In this document: positions 25,156-38,225 of the stretch, in pieces
Numbering within the stretch: the stretch's first letter is position 1
How the letters are laid out: each line of letters begins with the position of its first letter
Assembly: GCA_033980235.1 (NCBI GenBank)
Contig: CM067062.1
Coordinates: 6,748,900-6,812,899 of the forward strand
Length of the DNA: 64,000 nucleotides
Direction of reading: 5' to 3'
DNA from: Diadema setosum
Taxonomy: Eukaryota; Echinodermata; Echinoidea; Diadematoida; Diadematidae
Made by a program: the position numbers and the translations under genes
The notes under the pieces: generated by a model
The model's input: only the letters and a program-made list of their open reading frames with translations
Database searches by the model: none
Told to the model about the DNA's origin: nothing

Positions 25156-25352
25156 ACAGGAGTGCCGTCTTTTGTCGCGAGAGCGCATAACTTCTCGGCG
25201 GCACGTAACTATACACAGCCCTGTTGCTGTACACCGTGAAGACAGTGTCGCTTCGCACGTCGGCGTCTGGTCGGGCTAGGAGCATGGGTATATATACGAA
25301 GAAGAGTTTCTTATTTCTTCTTCTTCTCTTTCTCTAACGCCTCCCTGCTACC

Positions 25353-26278
25353 ACTAATAATGATAATGATATCGATAATAATAACAATAACAATTATAAT
25401 AATAATGATGATATTGCTTCATCATAACCTAATTATTAAACTCCAGACCAACGTACGATGTACATCAGCTTGACAGAGTATGCACATTATAAATGCATTC
25501 TTAGCATTGGCACATCCCGGGAATGCATATAAGGGAGCACACATCTACTCCTTAACTCTTCTTACTTTTGGTTTTTGTATAAAACCCATCTATTTCATTT
25601 CGGTCCATGAGAGTGACAAAAAACACCCTCATTATGCATGGAGCCTAATATGAGATGTGAGGCTATTATTTTAGATACTTTGTCGTTACCAAGAAACTGT
25701 TTGAAAGCTGCTGATAACTTGTTTAGTGTAAAATAGATTCTTGTTTTCTTTGAATGAGCACATCCCGTGGAGATTGGGTAGATCCTTTTACCTCCATCCC
25801 ATCTAATCCCTATACACACACATTTTTACAAGGATTTACAAATTCATAAATTTTGACAGATTTTTGAGCGATTTTCATAAACTTCCCTTTATCATAGGCC
25901 TATGTGTTCTACTGTTTCTGGATACTAAACGATTCACATTTATAAGCCTATATACATCATACGGATATGTAATGACAGTGATGACAATAATAGTAGTAAT
26001 GATGATGTTAATATTAGGCCTGTAACACTTGTCGTGCTCCTCCGTGTTGCATATATGCATATAATACACAGTCTTTGACAGTGACAAACACACACACACA
26101 CACACACACACATACACATTATTTATGCCATGAGTGAAAGCTTTTACATGTTGGTTTGATCATTATTCTTTAATACTAAATGAAAGCTGAAGTTACCGAT
26201 GAACTGCAATGTGTGAACAAAAAATAATAATGACTGCTAATATCTCTTACATCGCCCCTAACCTTGTAAAACAAAACG
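25353..26278. other. Intergenic sequence, simple repeats only
   Basis: ATA/ATG-rich simple sequence at 25355-25420 and a (CA)n run at about 26087-26112. No gene recognised. Confidence 0.7.
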
Positions 26279-27739
26279 AAACTAGAAATGTCGCTTTGGC
26301 GACTGGTATGCCTCCGCCATGATAATTCATGATTTTCCCAATAGGTCTAGATAGTACATGTGGACAATGTGTGATTACATTGTCACAAAATTGGCAAAAT
26401 ATTGAAATGACAAGTTTGTCACAAATGTGTTGAATGTTCACCTTCCTTGACCTAGGTTTAATTGGATGAATAGGAGAGCATGTATCTAGGGATTTAAGGA
26501 CTTTAACTTGACTTTGACCCATTCATACATTTAGGCATTGAGTAATTTTCAAGGTACAGGTGTGGAGAAAAAGTGCAATTTCTGAATTGAATAGTAAATT
26601 GTTACCATTTTCATCAGGCCCTTGACCCTAAAATTCATAAGATAATCACTTTCAGGTAGAACATGCATAATATGTACTACGTTTCAAGATAACTTGAGCC
26701 ACTTCCGAGATATGGAGGAAAAAGTTAGTTCAGCACTTTCACTTGATCTTTGACCTTTTGACCTTTGAGGCAAAAAAAGAAGAAAAAAAAAACTTTCCAG
26801 AGAATTTCTATTAGGTTACACATGTATGCATACACCAAGTGTAAAAAAAAAAAATAACCCTGCTGGCATTGCATGATAGGGGGGAAATAGTAACATTTTG
26901 AAGTGTTGCACTTGACCTTTGACCCCTGACCTTTGACCCCATGAACCTTACATTCTCTAGATAATCACGTCCAGTCAGTATATGTATATACTATGTTCCA
27001 TGAAGATACCTTGAACAATTTTCAAAGGTATGGAGAAAAAAAAAGTTTTAATATTTTTACTTGACCTTTTGACCTTTGACCTCATGACCCAAACTTTCAC
27101 CAGAGAATCTTATTTGGGTAATACATGTATACACAAAGTTTCAAGAAAATATCTTCAGGCATTCAATAGATATGGTGGAAATAGTGAAATTTTATGTATT
27201 TGACCCTGATCTTTTGACCTTTGACCTTTGACCTCATGACCCAAACTTTCACCAGAGAATTTTAATTGGGTAATACATGTATACACTAAGTTTCAAGAAA
27301 TATCTTCAGGCATTCAATAGATATGGTGGAAATAGTGAAATTTTATGTATTTGTCCCTGACCTTTTGACCTTTGACCTTTGACCTCATGACCCAAACTTT
27401 CACCAGAGAATCTTAATTGGGTAATACATGTATACACTAAGTTTCAAGAAAATATCTTCAGGCATTCAATAGATATGGTGGAAATAGTGAAATTGTATGT
27501 ATTTGACCTTGACCTTTTTGACCTTTGACCTTGAGCATGTGCACCCAAAAGTTGATAGGCACAACTTCACCCCCTAATATACATACATGCCAAGTTTCAT
27601 TCGGATACCTCAACAGGTTTTGATAGTTACCTTGTCCACAAAATTCATTACGGACGGACGGAAGGACGGACGGACGGACGGACGGACGGACAAACTGAAA
27701 ACATAATGCCTCCGGCACCACTCCGTGGCGGAGGCATAA
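26279..27739 (+). mobile_element. DR1-rich mobile element, copy 3 (1.46 kb, expanded)
   Basis: Same ends as copy 1 (AACTAGAAATGTCGC start; (ACGG)n, then ATGCCTCCGGCACC and CGGAGGCAT at the end). It is longer because a block of about 152 bp containing CCCAAACTTTCACCAGAGAA is tandemly triplicated (repeats starting near 27088, 27240 and 27391). Each repeat has one or more TGACCTTTGACC strings. Confidence 0.85.
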
Positions 27740-30700
27740 CAAAAGGAAATGTGAGGATGCCATCGGGGAAAATGGGCCGCTCTGATTGTTCTTTGTTTAC
27801 TACTTGTTGCAGAAAATGAAATTGTTTGAACCAAGCCAGTTACCAGTTCCCACGAATGTACAATAGTGTGCAAACTTTTGGATATTGCTCCTGTGAGAAG
27901 TAAACATTTTTTTTTTGTTTTTTTCTAACCCACCTGTTCAAATCCGGTATATTTCAATACTTACAATGCAGTTTACATGCATTAGCTATACATTGCTAGT
28001 CGGGCTAGCCTCGAGCATGCTGTCATGTCCCCAGCATGATCAACCCTTATCATAAATATTTCCATGAAATTTGAATAGCGCCTCTTGTATGAGTAAAATG
28101 GCCGCACGCCCTCCTTTCTGTATCACGAAGATTACGTAATGGACCTAGCTTGTACTGTAGAAGAGTCGTCGAATGGGGGGGGGGGGGTGCATCCCCACAA
28201 ACATACAAACACACACACACACACATTTTTTTAACACACAAAAACGCACGAAAACGGGGAAAGAAACATCGAAAAAAAAAACACTCTAAAGACTCCGGGC
28301 TTTCTAGCGTTCTGCTATGGGATTCTCACCGTTGAATGGGAAAGGAGGGGGTTAGGGAGGGGCATTGATCCTTGACAAAACCAACCATTAACAGCCCCCC
28401 CCCCCGCCCCCCCCGCGGCTGGACCAAAGATAACGGCGCTCTTAGAAATAAAAAAAAAAAAATGCCGCGGCATATCATGAAATCCCCATTTCCGCCTTCA
28501 GAGACTGCATTACAAGGAACGCTCGAGAATACCAAGGAGCTTCCAAGCTCCTTGAGAATACGTTTCTTACCTCACACATTGGTCGAATGGAAAAAAAGGT
28601 CATATTCCCTGGACCCCTCCTTGTATTTGGTGCTGCGTCATAAGCTGAACATGGTGCACGTTGACATCACATACTAAACACGCAAAAACGAACACACATT
28701 TAAAACACCTTTTGGAAAGTATAGATCTGTTCAGTTTTAAAACACGTGTATTACGTCATCCGTAACAGGAGGCTTCCAAAACAAGACGAAAAAAGAATGA
28801 GATTGAATTTGTTATGCAATGAGTCAGTTGTGCAATGTCAGTGCACAAACCCAGTAGGATCGACCGTTAGTTGTTAGGCATAGGGCTGCAATGTACTTGA
28901 CAGTTGTAAATATAAATCTAACCCCCAAATCTCTCAAGGGGCGACCAATGTTGTACAGAGGCGGATAAATGTTGGTCTGGTCAGTTAGCTTCTCTCTGTA
29001 CTGGTCGGGGATTAGGCAATCGCATAGACACCAATCATCATCAAATTTCCAAAAGTTAGAAAGAGACTAAATATTGATTCACAACAGCAAATATAAAATG
29101 CGGGAGAATACTAAAATTTACATGGATAATGTCAATGCTGCTAACAGCATATTTATTCACCGACCTGCCTTCTCGTAGGTCTGAAACAGAGACAAGATTA
29201 CACAAGCAAATTTCTTTTCTTACTACACAACGGAACACATCACTCACACTTAATTCTACACCTTTGGAGACCTTTACTTAAGGGAAGGGGAGGGGTTTTG
29301 TTAGTAGGGATATATGATGTTGATGGGTGTGGCCACTTATCTCGACGTCGGCATGGACGCGGGATGAGGTTCTCGCCTGCGTCCGTTGAGCAGTCTGCTG
29401 TCACGACCTCATGAAACACTTCGTCACCATCACCGTCTACCTTATATCAGTCTGACAGGGCGATTCAACATTTCCGATGACACCAGTCGACTATTTGGAG
29501 TTCGTTACACCCCAGATTGGTGTAAACCAAAATTTTGTCTTGTCGTGGTGTACAGTTTCTCAACTTGTCGTGATGTTGTTCACCAGTTAACTCGTTAACT
29601 CTTGGGCAGTTCAACCAAGATCCTCGTCACATTCACAGCGTCGATAGAGTTTAGTTGATTAATATGGAGGGGAGCATGATGTACAAGGAAGGGGATCTCC
29701 TGACTCTATCTATGTGGTCTCCAACTATTCTTGACCTTCTCTATCTTCCGGTCTCTCTTATCACATAGCTCCTCTGTTCTGTTTCCCCTCTAATAATCTT
29801 TGCTTAAACATGGTCTTTTATAACAAATTTACTATTGGAATCCTTTCCCTAAAATATTTCATTGGCTAAATCTTATTTTGGGGTGTGATCTTTACTAGAA
29901 TTTAATTTCTTATTGGTCAAATGTTTCATTAGCTCCTCCCATTTGTTTCTATGAAACTCCATTTTCTCTGATTCATCTCAATTTCCGATTAACTCGCCCA
30001 CTGTCTTTTAGTTTCTTTATTTCCTTCTTCTCTGTAACCACTGGTCAAGACTTTATTGTTTCTTGGATAGCAAAACGATAAACCAAATGAATGCCAGAGT
30101 CCTTATGACGTCCAACGTCACCGTCATCGTTGTTCTGAGTCGTTGTCCCTGAATTTGTCATTGGATTTCCTGTCTGACCCACTCCACTAAAGTACATTAA
30201 AATAAAAGTGAGAAATTCTGGCTGGAGAACGACCTTCTAGCCCAGAGGGTCATTAATGTTTAGGGATCAGAGGGCAAAAACACGTCATTCCCGGCGTAAT
30301 TTGGATTGGGGCTTTGGGGATGGAGAGTGCAGGGGACTGACCACTAGCTGGAGAAAGTAGCCAATGTCAAACGCATAAATTCCTAAGACCAATAACTTTT
30401 CTTGGGAGAGGAAAAGTGACAAAAAAGAACTCTAGCTGGAAGCAAAATAAAGGGTTTCATCGACTCCAAGAAGGGGAAAAGACTGATTCATATTGACGTC
30501 ACAGGGTGACTTTGAAAACAACTGCAATGCTTCTGCTTTCTTTAACTTTCTATCCTATTCTATTCCATTCTTATGTGCTAGTAGCCATCTGGTCTACATA
30601 AAGTAATTCCAGTAATCTTTTATACATTTCAAATTTGATAGCCGTAACCAATAAAAAGAGTGGCTTCTAGATGTAACTTCAGACTTCTATTAATCTAACC

Positions 30701-31170
30701 GTGGGTATGAATGAAACCATTTTTTAAAAACATGATACCCCATTGGTACGACTAAGAGTATTCATTGCATTAAGATGGCCCTATACATACATGTTTACAG
30801 GGGTCACGACATCTTGAAAAGAATAGCTCATGCATGGTTGGGTCGCGGGAAATGCATAAATATAATTGTGAATGCACAAGTAAACCCCGTAGAACCAGCC
30901 TACGGTTTGGTGACACTCAGGAGCAAAACATCATTCTGTCCATATGTAATAACGGAGAAGATGAATATTTTCTCGTTTTTTTTTTAATGGAAATTTGTTC
31001 AAAATAAAACAGAGGTTGAAAATATAAAAAAAAAAGTCCGTTAGTAAACAATTTCATTTTCCATTTCCTGATTGACGAACCGTCGGAATAACGAGCGTTA
31101 TTTCATTTAAGAACTAATAAACATTCAGAACAAATCAACAAATGTTGGGAAAAATGAATTATATTAACTT
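27740..31170. other. Intergenic sequence, no gene recognised
   Basis: Contains poly(G)/(CA) tracts near 28170-28225, C runs near 28387-28412, and a 10-bp-arm hairpin CAAGGAGCTT-CC-AAGCTCCTTG near 28533. The open frames here are short and resemble no family I know. Confidence 0.55.
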
Positions 31171-31990
31171 ACGAATTTTTGAATGAATGAATGAATGAAT
31201 AAGAGATTGTTTATTGATCATCAAACTTCACAGCCGAATGGCTGAATTGGTCTGATTTACATCGATAAAAATACAGTGAGACAAAATAAATTACATACAA
31301 GACACAAAGAAATATAATTCATTAAGACGACGACAACAACAACAACAACAAACATCAGTACATCAATAGTGGCAATACATTAAGTATATAAATCACATTA
31401 CAACAAAGGTTGAGTTGAGTGAAAAGAAAATTAAACCCGGTTTACATATATGTACCTTATATCCTCCATTATTGACATATCACAACTATTTCAGGTAATA
31501 AAAAGGTTAAGAAGAGAGAGGAGGCGTGGAAGGAGGAGAGAGATACAGAGATACAGAGAGAGATACAGAATGCTACATGAAGTGTGAGGCTGAGACAGGA
31601 ACAGAGTGACGTGGAGAGAGGAGATACTAATAGAGGCTTGGGGAGGAGAAAAGGGAGGCACAGAGGGAAAGCAGGAGAAATGTAAGTATAACGGAGAAGA
31701 AGAAGAGGAGTGAGAAGGGGGGAAAAGGAAGGAAAGAAAGAGAAAGAAACTGTATGTATCTGGGTAAGAGTAAAAATAGACAATTCAAACATAATGAAAA
31801 TAAAGATGTGAGCACATTATTGCACTTCAGTTGATATAAGGACAAATAATGACATAAACATGTATCTATTTAAACTTCTACATACAAATACTTAGAATTA
31901 TTCAATCTTAATACGAGTTCTTTAATTATCAAAATATATACAGAAATAGATACACTATATAGGGAATTGTGAACAAATGCAAAACCAATA
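31171..31990 (-). mobile_element. LINE-like 3' end with (ATTC)n tail
   Basis: On the minus strand it ends CAATAAACAATCTCTTATTC and then tandem ATTC repeats (31181-31202), as in CR1/L2-type non-LTR retroelements with short tandem 3' tails. A pyrimidine-rich block (minus strand, about 31500-31770) precedes it, as in 57222-58110. No reverse transcriptase remains. Confidence 0.5.
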
Positions 31991-32160
31991 ATGATAATAA
32001 ATAATTAACTTTCACCAAATCTCTAAAGGATATATGCGTGTATTCAAATTTCATGAACATAACTTGCTTCCTTTCTAATCTCTTAACAATTACCCTTCAG
32101 ACTCTGACTTGTACCACAAAGAATCACATTTTGTTGGCTAAAGCTCTCTATGGACAGAAC

Positions 32161-35100
32161 ACAGCCAGCTGGCCGCTGGCTCTGCAGCACTACGCACTCC
32201 GTACACCCCCTGCACACAGCCAGCTGGCCGCTGGCTCTGCAGCACTACGCACTCCGTACACCCCCTGCACACAGCCAGCTGGCCGCTGGCTCTGCAGCAC
32301 TACGCACTCCGTACACCCCCTGCACACAGCCAGCTGGCCGCTGGCTCTGCAGCACTACGCACTCCGTACACCCCCTGCACACAGCCAGCTGGCCGCTGGC
32401 TCTGCAGCACTACGCACTCCGTACACCCCCTGCACACAGCCAGCTGGCCGCTGGCTCTGCAGCACTACGCACTCCGTACACCCCCTGCACACAGCCAGCT
32501 GGCCGCTGGCTCTGCAGCACTACGCACTCCGTACACCCCCTGCACACAGCCAGCTGGCCGCTGGCTCTGCAGCACTACGCACTCCGTACACCCCCTGCAC
32601 ACAGCCAGCTGGCCGCTGGCTCTGCAGCACTACGCACTCCGTACACCCCCTGCACACAGCCAGCTGGCCGCTGGCTCTGCAGCACTACGCACTCCGTACA
32701 CCCCCTGCACACAGCCAGCTGGCCGCTGGCTCTGCAGCACTACGCACTCCGTACACCCCCTGCACACAGCCAGCTGGCCGCTGGCTCTGCAGCACTACGC
32801 ACTCCGTACACCCCCTGCACACAGCCAGCTGGCCGCTGGCTCTGCAGCACTACGCACTCCGTACACCCCCTGCACACAGCCAGCTGGCCGCTGGCTCTGC
32901 AGCACTACGCACTCCGTACACCCCCTGCACACAGCCAGCTGGCCGCTGGCTCTGCAGCACTACGCACTCCGTACACCCCCTGCACACAGCCAGCTGGCCG
33001 CTGGCTCTGCAGCACTACGCACTCCGTACACCCCCTGCACACAGCCAGCTGGCCGCTGGCTCTGCAGCACTACGCACTCCGTACACCCCCTGCACACAGC
33101 CAGCTGGCCGCTGGCTCTGCAGCACTACGCACTCCGTACACCCCCTGCACACAGCCAGCTGGCCGCTGGCTCTGCAGCACTACGCACTCCGTACACCCCC
33201 TGCACACAGCCAGCTGGCCGCTGGCTCTGCAGCACTACGCACTCCGTACACCCCCTGCACACAGCCAGCTGGCCGCTGGCTCTGCAGCACTACGCACTCC
33301 GTACACCCCCTGCACACAGCCAGCTGGCCGCTGGCTCTGCAGCACTACGCACTCCGTACACCCCCTGCACACAGCCAGCTGGCCGCTGGCTCTGCAGCAC
33401 TACGCACTCCGTACACCCCCTGCACACAGCCAGCTGGCCGCTGGCTCTGCAGCACTACGCACTCCGTACACCCCCTGCACACAGCCAGCTGGCCGCTGGC
33501 TCTGCAGCACTACGCACTCCGTACACCCCCTGCACACAGCCAGCTGGCCGCTGGCTCTGCAGCACTACGCACTCCGTACACCCCCTGCACACAGCCAGCT
33601 GGCCGCTGGCTCTGCAGCACTACGCACTCCGTACACCCCCTGCACACAGCCAGCTGGCCGCTGGCTCTGCAGCACTACGCACTCCGTACACCCCCTGCAC
33701 ACAGCCAGCTGGCCGCTGGCTCTGCAGCACTACGCACTCCGTACACCCCCTGCACACAGCCAGCTGGCCGCTGGCTCTGCAGCACTACGCACTCCGTACA
33801 CCCCCTGCACACAGCCAGCTGGCCGCTGGCTCTGCAGCACTACGCACTCCGTACACCCCCTGCACACAGCCAGCTGGCCGCTGGCTCTGCAGCACTACGC
33901 ACTCCGTACACCCCCTGCACACAGCCAGCTGGCCGCTGGCTCTGCAGCACTACGCACTCCGTACACCCCCTGCACACAGCCAGCTGGCCGCTGGCTCTGC
34001 AGCACTACGCACTCCGTACACCCCCTGCACACAGCCAGCTGGCCGCTGGCTCTGCAGCACTACGCACTCCGTACACCCCCTGCACACAGCCAGCTGGCCG
34101 CTGGCTCTGCAGCACTACGCACTCCGTACACCCCCTGCACACAGCCAGCTGGCCGCTGGCTCTGCAGCACTACGCACTCCGTACACCCCCTGCACACAGC
34201 CAGCTGGCCGCTGGCTCTGCAGCACTACGCACTCCGTACACCCCCTGCACACAGCCAGCTGGCCGCTGGCTCTGCAGCACTACGCACTCCGTACACCCCC
34301 TGCACACAGCCAGCTGGCCGCTGGCTCTGCAGCACTACGCACTCCGTACACCCCCTGCACACAGCCAGCTGGCCGCTGGCTCTGCAGCACTACGCACTCC
34401 GTACACCCCCTGCACACAGCCAGCTGGCCGCTGGCTCTGCAGCACTACGCACTCCGTACACCCCCTGCACACAGCCAGCTGGCCGCTGGCTCTGCAGCAC
34501 TACGCACTCCGTACACCCCCTGCACACAGCCAGCTGGCCGCTGGCTCTGCAGCACTACGCACTCCGTACACCCCCTGCACACAGCCAGCTGGCCGCTGGC
34601 TCTGCAGCACTACGCACTCCGTACACCCCCTGCACACAGCCAGCTGGCCGCTGGCTCTGCAGCACTACGCACTCCGTACACCCCCTGCACACAGCCAGCT
34701 GGCCGCTGGCTCTGCAGCACTACGCACTCCGTACACCCCCTGCACACAGCCAGCTGGCCGCTGGCTCTGCAGCACTACGCACTCCGTACACCCCCTGCAC
34801 ACAGCCAGCTGGCCGCTGGCTCTGCAGCACTACGCACTCCGTACACCCCCTGCACACAGCCAGCTGGCCGCTGGCTCTGCAGCACTACGCACTCCGTACA
34901 CCCCCTGCACACAGCCAGCTGGCCGCTGGCTCTGCAGCACTACGCACTCCGTACACCCCCTGCACACAGCCAGCTGGCCGCTGGCTCTGCAGCACTACGC
35001 ACTCCGTACACCCCCTGCACACAGCCAGCTGGCCGCTGGCTCTGCAGCACTACGCACTCCGTACACCCCCTGCACACAGCCAGCTGGCCGCTGGCTCTGC

Positions 35101-37285
35101 AGCACTACGCACTCCGTACACCCCCTGCACACAGCCAGCTGGCCGCTGGCTCTGCAGCACTACGCACTCCGTACACCCCCTGCACACAGCCAGCTGGCCG
35201 CTGGCTCTGCAGCACTACGCACTCCGTACACCCCCTGCACACAGCCAGCTGGCCGCTGGCTCTGCAGCACTACGCACTCCGTACACCCCCTGCACACAGC
35301 CAGCTGGCCGCTGGCTCTGCAGCACTACGCACTCCGTACACCCCCTGCACACAGCCAGCTGGCCGCTGGCTCTGCAGCACTACGCACTCCGTACACCCCC
35401 TGCACACAGCCAGCTGGCCGCTGGCTCTGCAGCACTACGCACTCCGTACACCCCCTGCACACAGCCAGCTGGCCGCTGGCTCTGCAGCACTACGCACTCC
35501 GTACACCCCCTGCACACAGCCAGCTGGCCGCTGGCTCTGCAGCACTACGCACTCCGTACACCCCCTGCACACAGCCAGCTGGCCGCTGGCTCTGCAGCAC
35601 TACGCACTCCGTACACCCCCTGCACACAGCCAGCTGGCCGCTGGCTCTGCAGCACTACGCACTCCGTACACCCCCTGCACACAGCCAGCTGGCCGCTGGC
35701 TCTGCAGCACTACGCACTCCGTACACCCCCTGCACACAGCCAGCTGGCCGCTGGCTCTGCAGCACTACGCACTCCGTACACCCCCTGCACACAGCCAGCT
35801 GGCCGCTGGCTCTGCAGCACTACGCACTCCGTACACCCCCTGCACACAGCCAGCTGGCCGCTGGCTCTGCAGCACTACGCACTCCGTACACCCCCTGCAC
35901 ACAGCCAGCTGGCCGCTGGCTCTGCAGCACTACGCACTCCGTACACCCCCTGCACACAGCCAGCTGGCCGCTGGCTCTGCAGCACTACGCACTCCGTACA
36001 CCCCCTGCACACAGCCAGCTGGCCGCTGGCTCTGCAGCACTACGCACTCCGTACACCCCCTGCACACAGCCAGCTGGCCGCTGGCTCTGCAGCACTACGC
36101 ACTCCGTACACCCCCTGCACACAGCCAGCTGGCCGCTGGCTCTGCAGCACTACGCACTCCGTACACCCCCTGCACACAGCCAGCTGGCCGCTGGCTCTGC
36201 AGCACTACGCACTCCGTACACCCCCTGCACACAGCCAGCTGGCCGCTGGCTCTGCAGCACTACGCACTCCGTACACCCCCTGCACACAGCCAGCTGGCCG
36301 CTGGCTCTGCAGCACTACGCACTCCGTACACCCCCTGCACACAGCCAGCTGGCCGCTGGCTCTGCAGCACTACGCACTCCGTACACCCCCTGCACACAGC
36401 CAGCTGGCCGCTGGCTCTGCAGCACTACGCACTCCGTACACCCCCTGCACACAGCCAGCTGGCCGCTGGCTCTGCAGCACTACGCACTCCGTACACCCCC
36501 TGCACACAGCCAGCTGGCCGCTGGCTCTGCAGCACTACGCACTCCGTACACCCCCTGCACACAGCCAGCTGGCCGCTGGCTCTGCAGCACTACGCACTCC
36601 GTACACCCCCTGCACACAGCCAGCTGGCCGCTGGCTCTGCAGCACTACGCACTCCGTACACCCCCTGCACACAGCCAGCTGGCCGCTGGCTCTGCAGCAC
36701 TACGCACTCCGTACACCCCCTGCACACAGCCAGCTGGCCGCTGGCTCTGCAGCACTACGCACTCCGTACACCCCCTGCACACAGCCAGCTGGCCGCTGGC
36801 TCTGCAGCACTACGCACTCCGTACACCCCCTGCACACAGCCAGCTGGCCGCTGGCTCTGCAGCACTACGCACTCCGTACACCCCCTGCACACAGCCAGCT
36901 GGCCGCTGGCTCTGCAGCACTACGCACTCCGTACACCCCCTGCACACAGCCAGCTGGCCGCTGGCTCTGCAGCACTACGCACTCCGTACACCCCCTGCAC
37001 ACAGCCAGCTGGCCGCTGGCTCTGCAGCACTACGCACTCCGTACACCCCCTGCACACAGCCAGCTGGCCGCTGGCTCTGCAGCACTACGCACTCCGTACA
37101 CCCCCTGCACACAGCCAGCTGGCCGCTGGCTCTGCAGCACTACGCACTCCGTACACCCCCTGCACACAGCCAGCTGGCCGCTGGCTCTGCAGCACTACGC
37201 ACTCCGTACACCCCCTGCACACAGCCAGCTGGCCGCTGGCTCTGCAGCACTACGCACTCCGTACACCCCCTGCACACAGCCAGCT
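32161..37285. repeat. 55-bp satellite, about 93 copies
   Basis: The unit begins ACAGCCAGCTGGCCGCTGGC and repeats every 55 bp from 32161: 93 full units to 37275 plus a 10-base partial. Every printed line fits the same 55-bp phase and I saw no variant. Unit GC is about 67% and it holds the palindrome GCCAGCTGGC, an AGCCAGC/GCTGGCT hairpin, an E-box CAGCTG and PstI CTGCAG. It contains no TAA, TAG or TGA, so all three plus frames stay open; since 55 is not a multiple of 3, each frame gives a 55-residue repeat. The long open frames here (up to 1755 codons) are a by-product of this. Confidence 0.98.
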
Positions 37286-37312
37286 GCGGCTCTACATATT
37301 CTTGAATTGTGT

Positions 37313-37454
37313 AAAAAAAAAAAACTGTTAGAAAGACTGGTTGAATGAATGCATTTTTCTTTGTACTGTCTTTTTATCACCAGTGAAGGTAGTGATGATT
37401 TGACAGTACAAAGAAATGCATTCATTCAACCACTCTTTTTTAACAGTTTTTTTT
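37313..37454. repeat. 142-bp foldback element beside the satellite
   Basis: Left arm 37313-37370 (A-run, CTGTTAGAAAG, then GGTTGAATGAATGCATTT) is matched in reverse by 37402-37454 (AAATGCATTCATTCAACC, then TTAACAG and a T-run). The loop is about 30 nt. It starts about 28 bp after the satellite's last partial unit. Confidence 0.9.
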
Positions 37455-37909
37455 CTTCGATCATATGTGTAAATAAAGGATTGTTCTATTATGTTAATGT
37501 CCCTGTTACTTGTTATGTGTTGTTGTTATGTCCCTGTAATGTGTTATGTGTTTGTTACGTCCCTGTAATGTGTTATGTGAGTGTACACATACTTTATAAT
37601 ATATATACACACATTTTCCTCTTTGACACAGCACACTTCTCCTCAAATAATGAACCAAGAGCCCAAAACAGCACCCCATCTCTTGCTTGCTCTGCACGAA
37701 AACCAGCTTCTTATCAAGGTACATGTACTCTTTAAATAAATGACTAGGAAATGAAGACACAAAAAAAAGAACAGTTTGTTGATATTTTTTCTTTTGTGAG
37801 GTTTACTATTCCACTCTCCACTTAAAAAAAAAAAAAATGTAAACCAATTAAGAGCCCAAAACAGATTCTAGCAGACGATATCCAATAGTTATACGTTAAG
37901 TGAATCTTC

Positions 37910-38225
37910 CTGCATGGTCACTATTGGAAACGCAGTACAGCGAGTGCGGTAACGGCAACGGTCCGGGTCATTTTTTTTTCTATGGTAGATTTAAGTGGTA
38001 TGATAAAAAGAACGATGTCTGGTTCAGTTACAATCAGTTCCCAAGCTAATAATTTTATTTTAAACAAAATCAATCTTTACTGCGATGGGCGATTTTGTTG
38101 CTCTTGAGATCTAACATTTTGGGCGACTTTTTTTTTTTTTTAAAGAACCAGACAATTCTCTTTGGCGCACCACAGCCAAAAACACGACCGTTGCCGATAC
38201 CGTACTCAGTGTATTCGATGAACGT
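37910..38225. repeat. Probable inverted-repeat element
   Basis: GCGGTAACGGCAACGGT near 37946 is answered by ACCGTTGCCGATACCGTACT near 38187, with a T-run and TGTCTGGTTC inside. Imperfect arms; limits approximate. Confidence 0.5.

Larger units (their letters stand above)
23817..25352. repeat. Tandem duplication, copy 2, carrying two MITE insertions
   Basis: Same order of blocks as copy 1, interrupted at 23985-24376 and 24755-25155 by TTAA-ended MITEs. It also has about 70 extra bases near 25206-25280 (TATACACAGCCCTGTTGCTG) resembling 52990-53065. Confidence 0.75.

Noticed and set aside
32038..37305. A 1755-codon open frame and an overlapping 1732-codon frame
   Set aside because: Both come from the stop-free 55-bp satellite read in different registers. 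The unit has no ATG, all plus frames are equally open, and only short unique sequence flanks the repeats.
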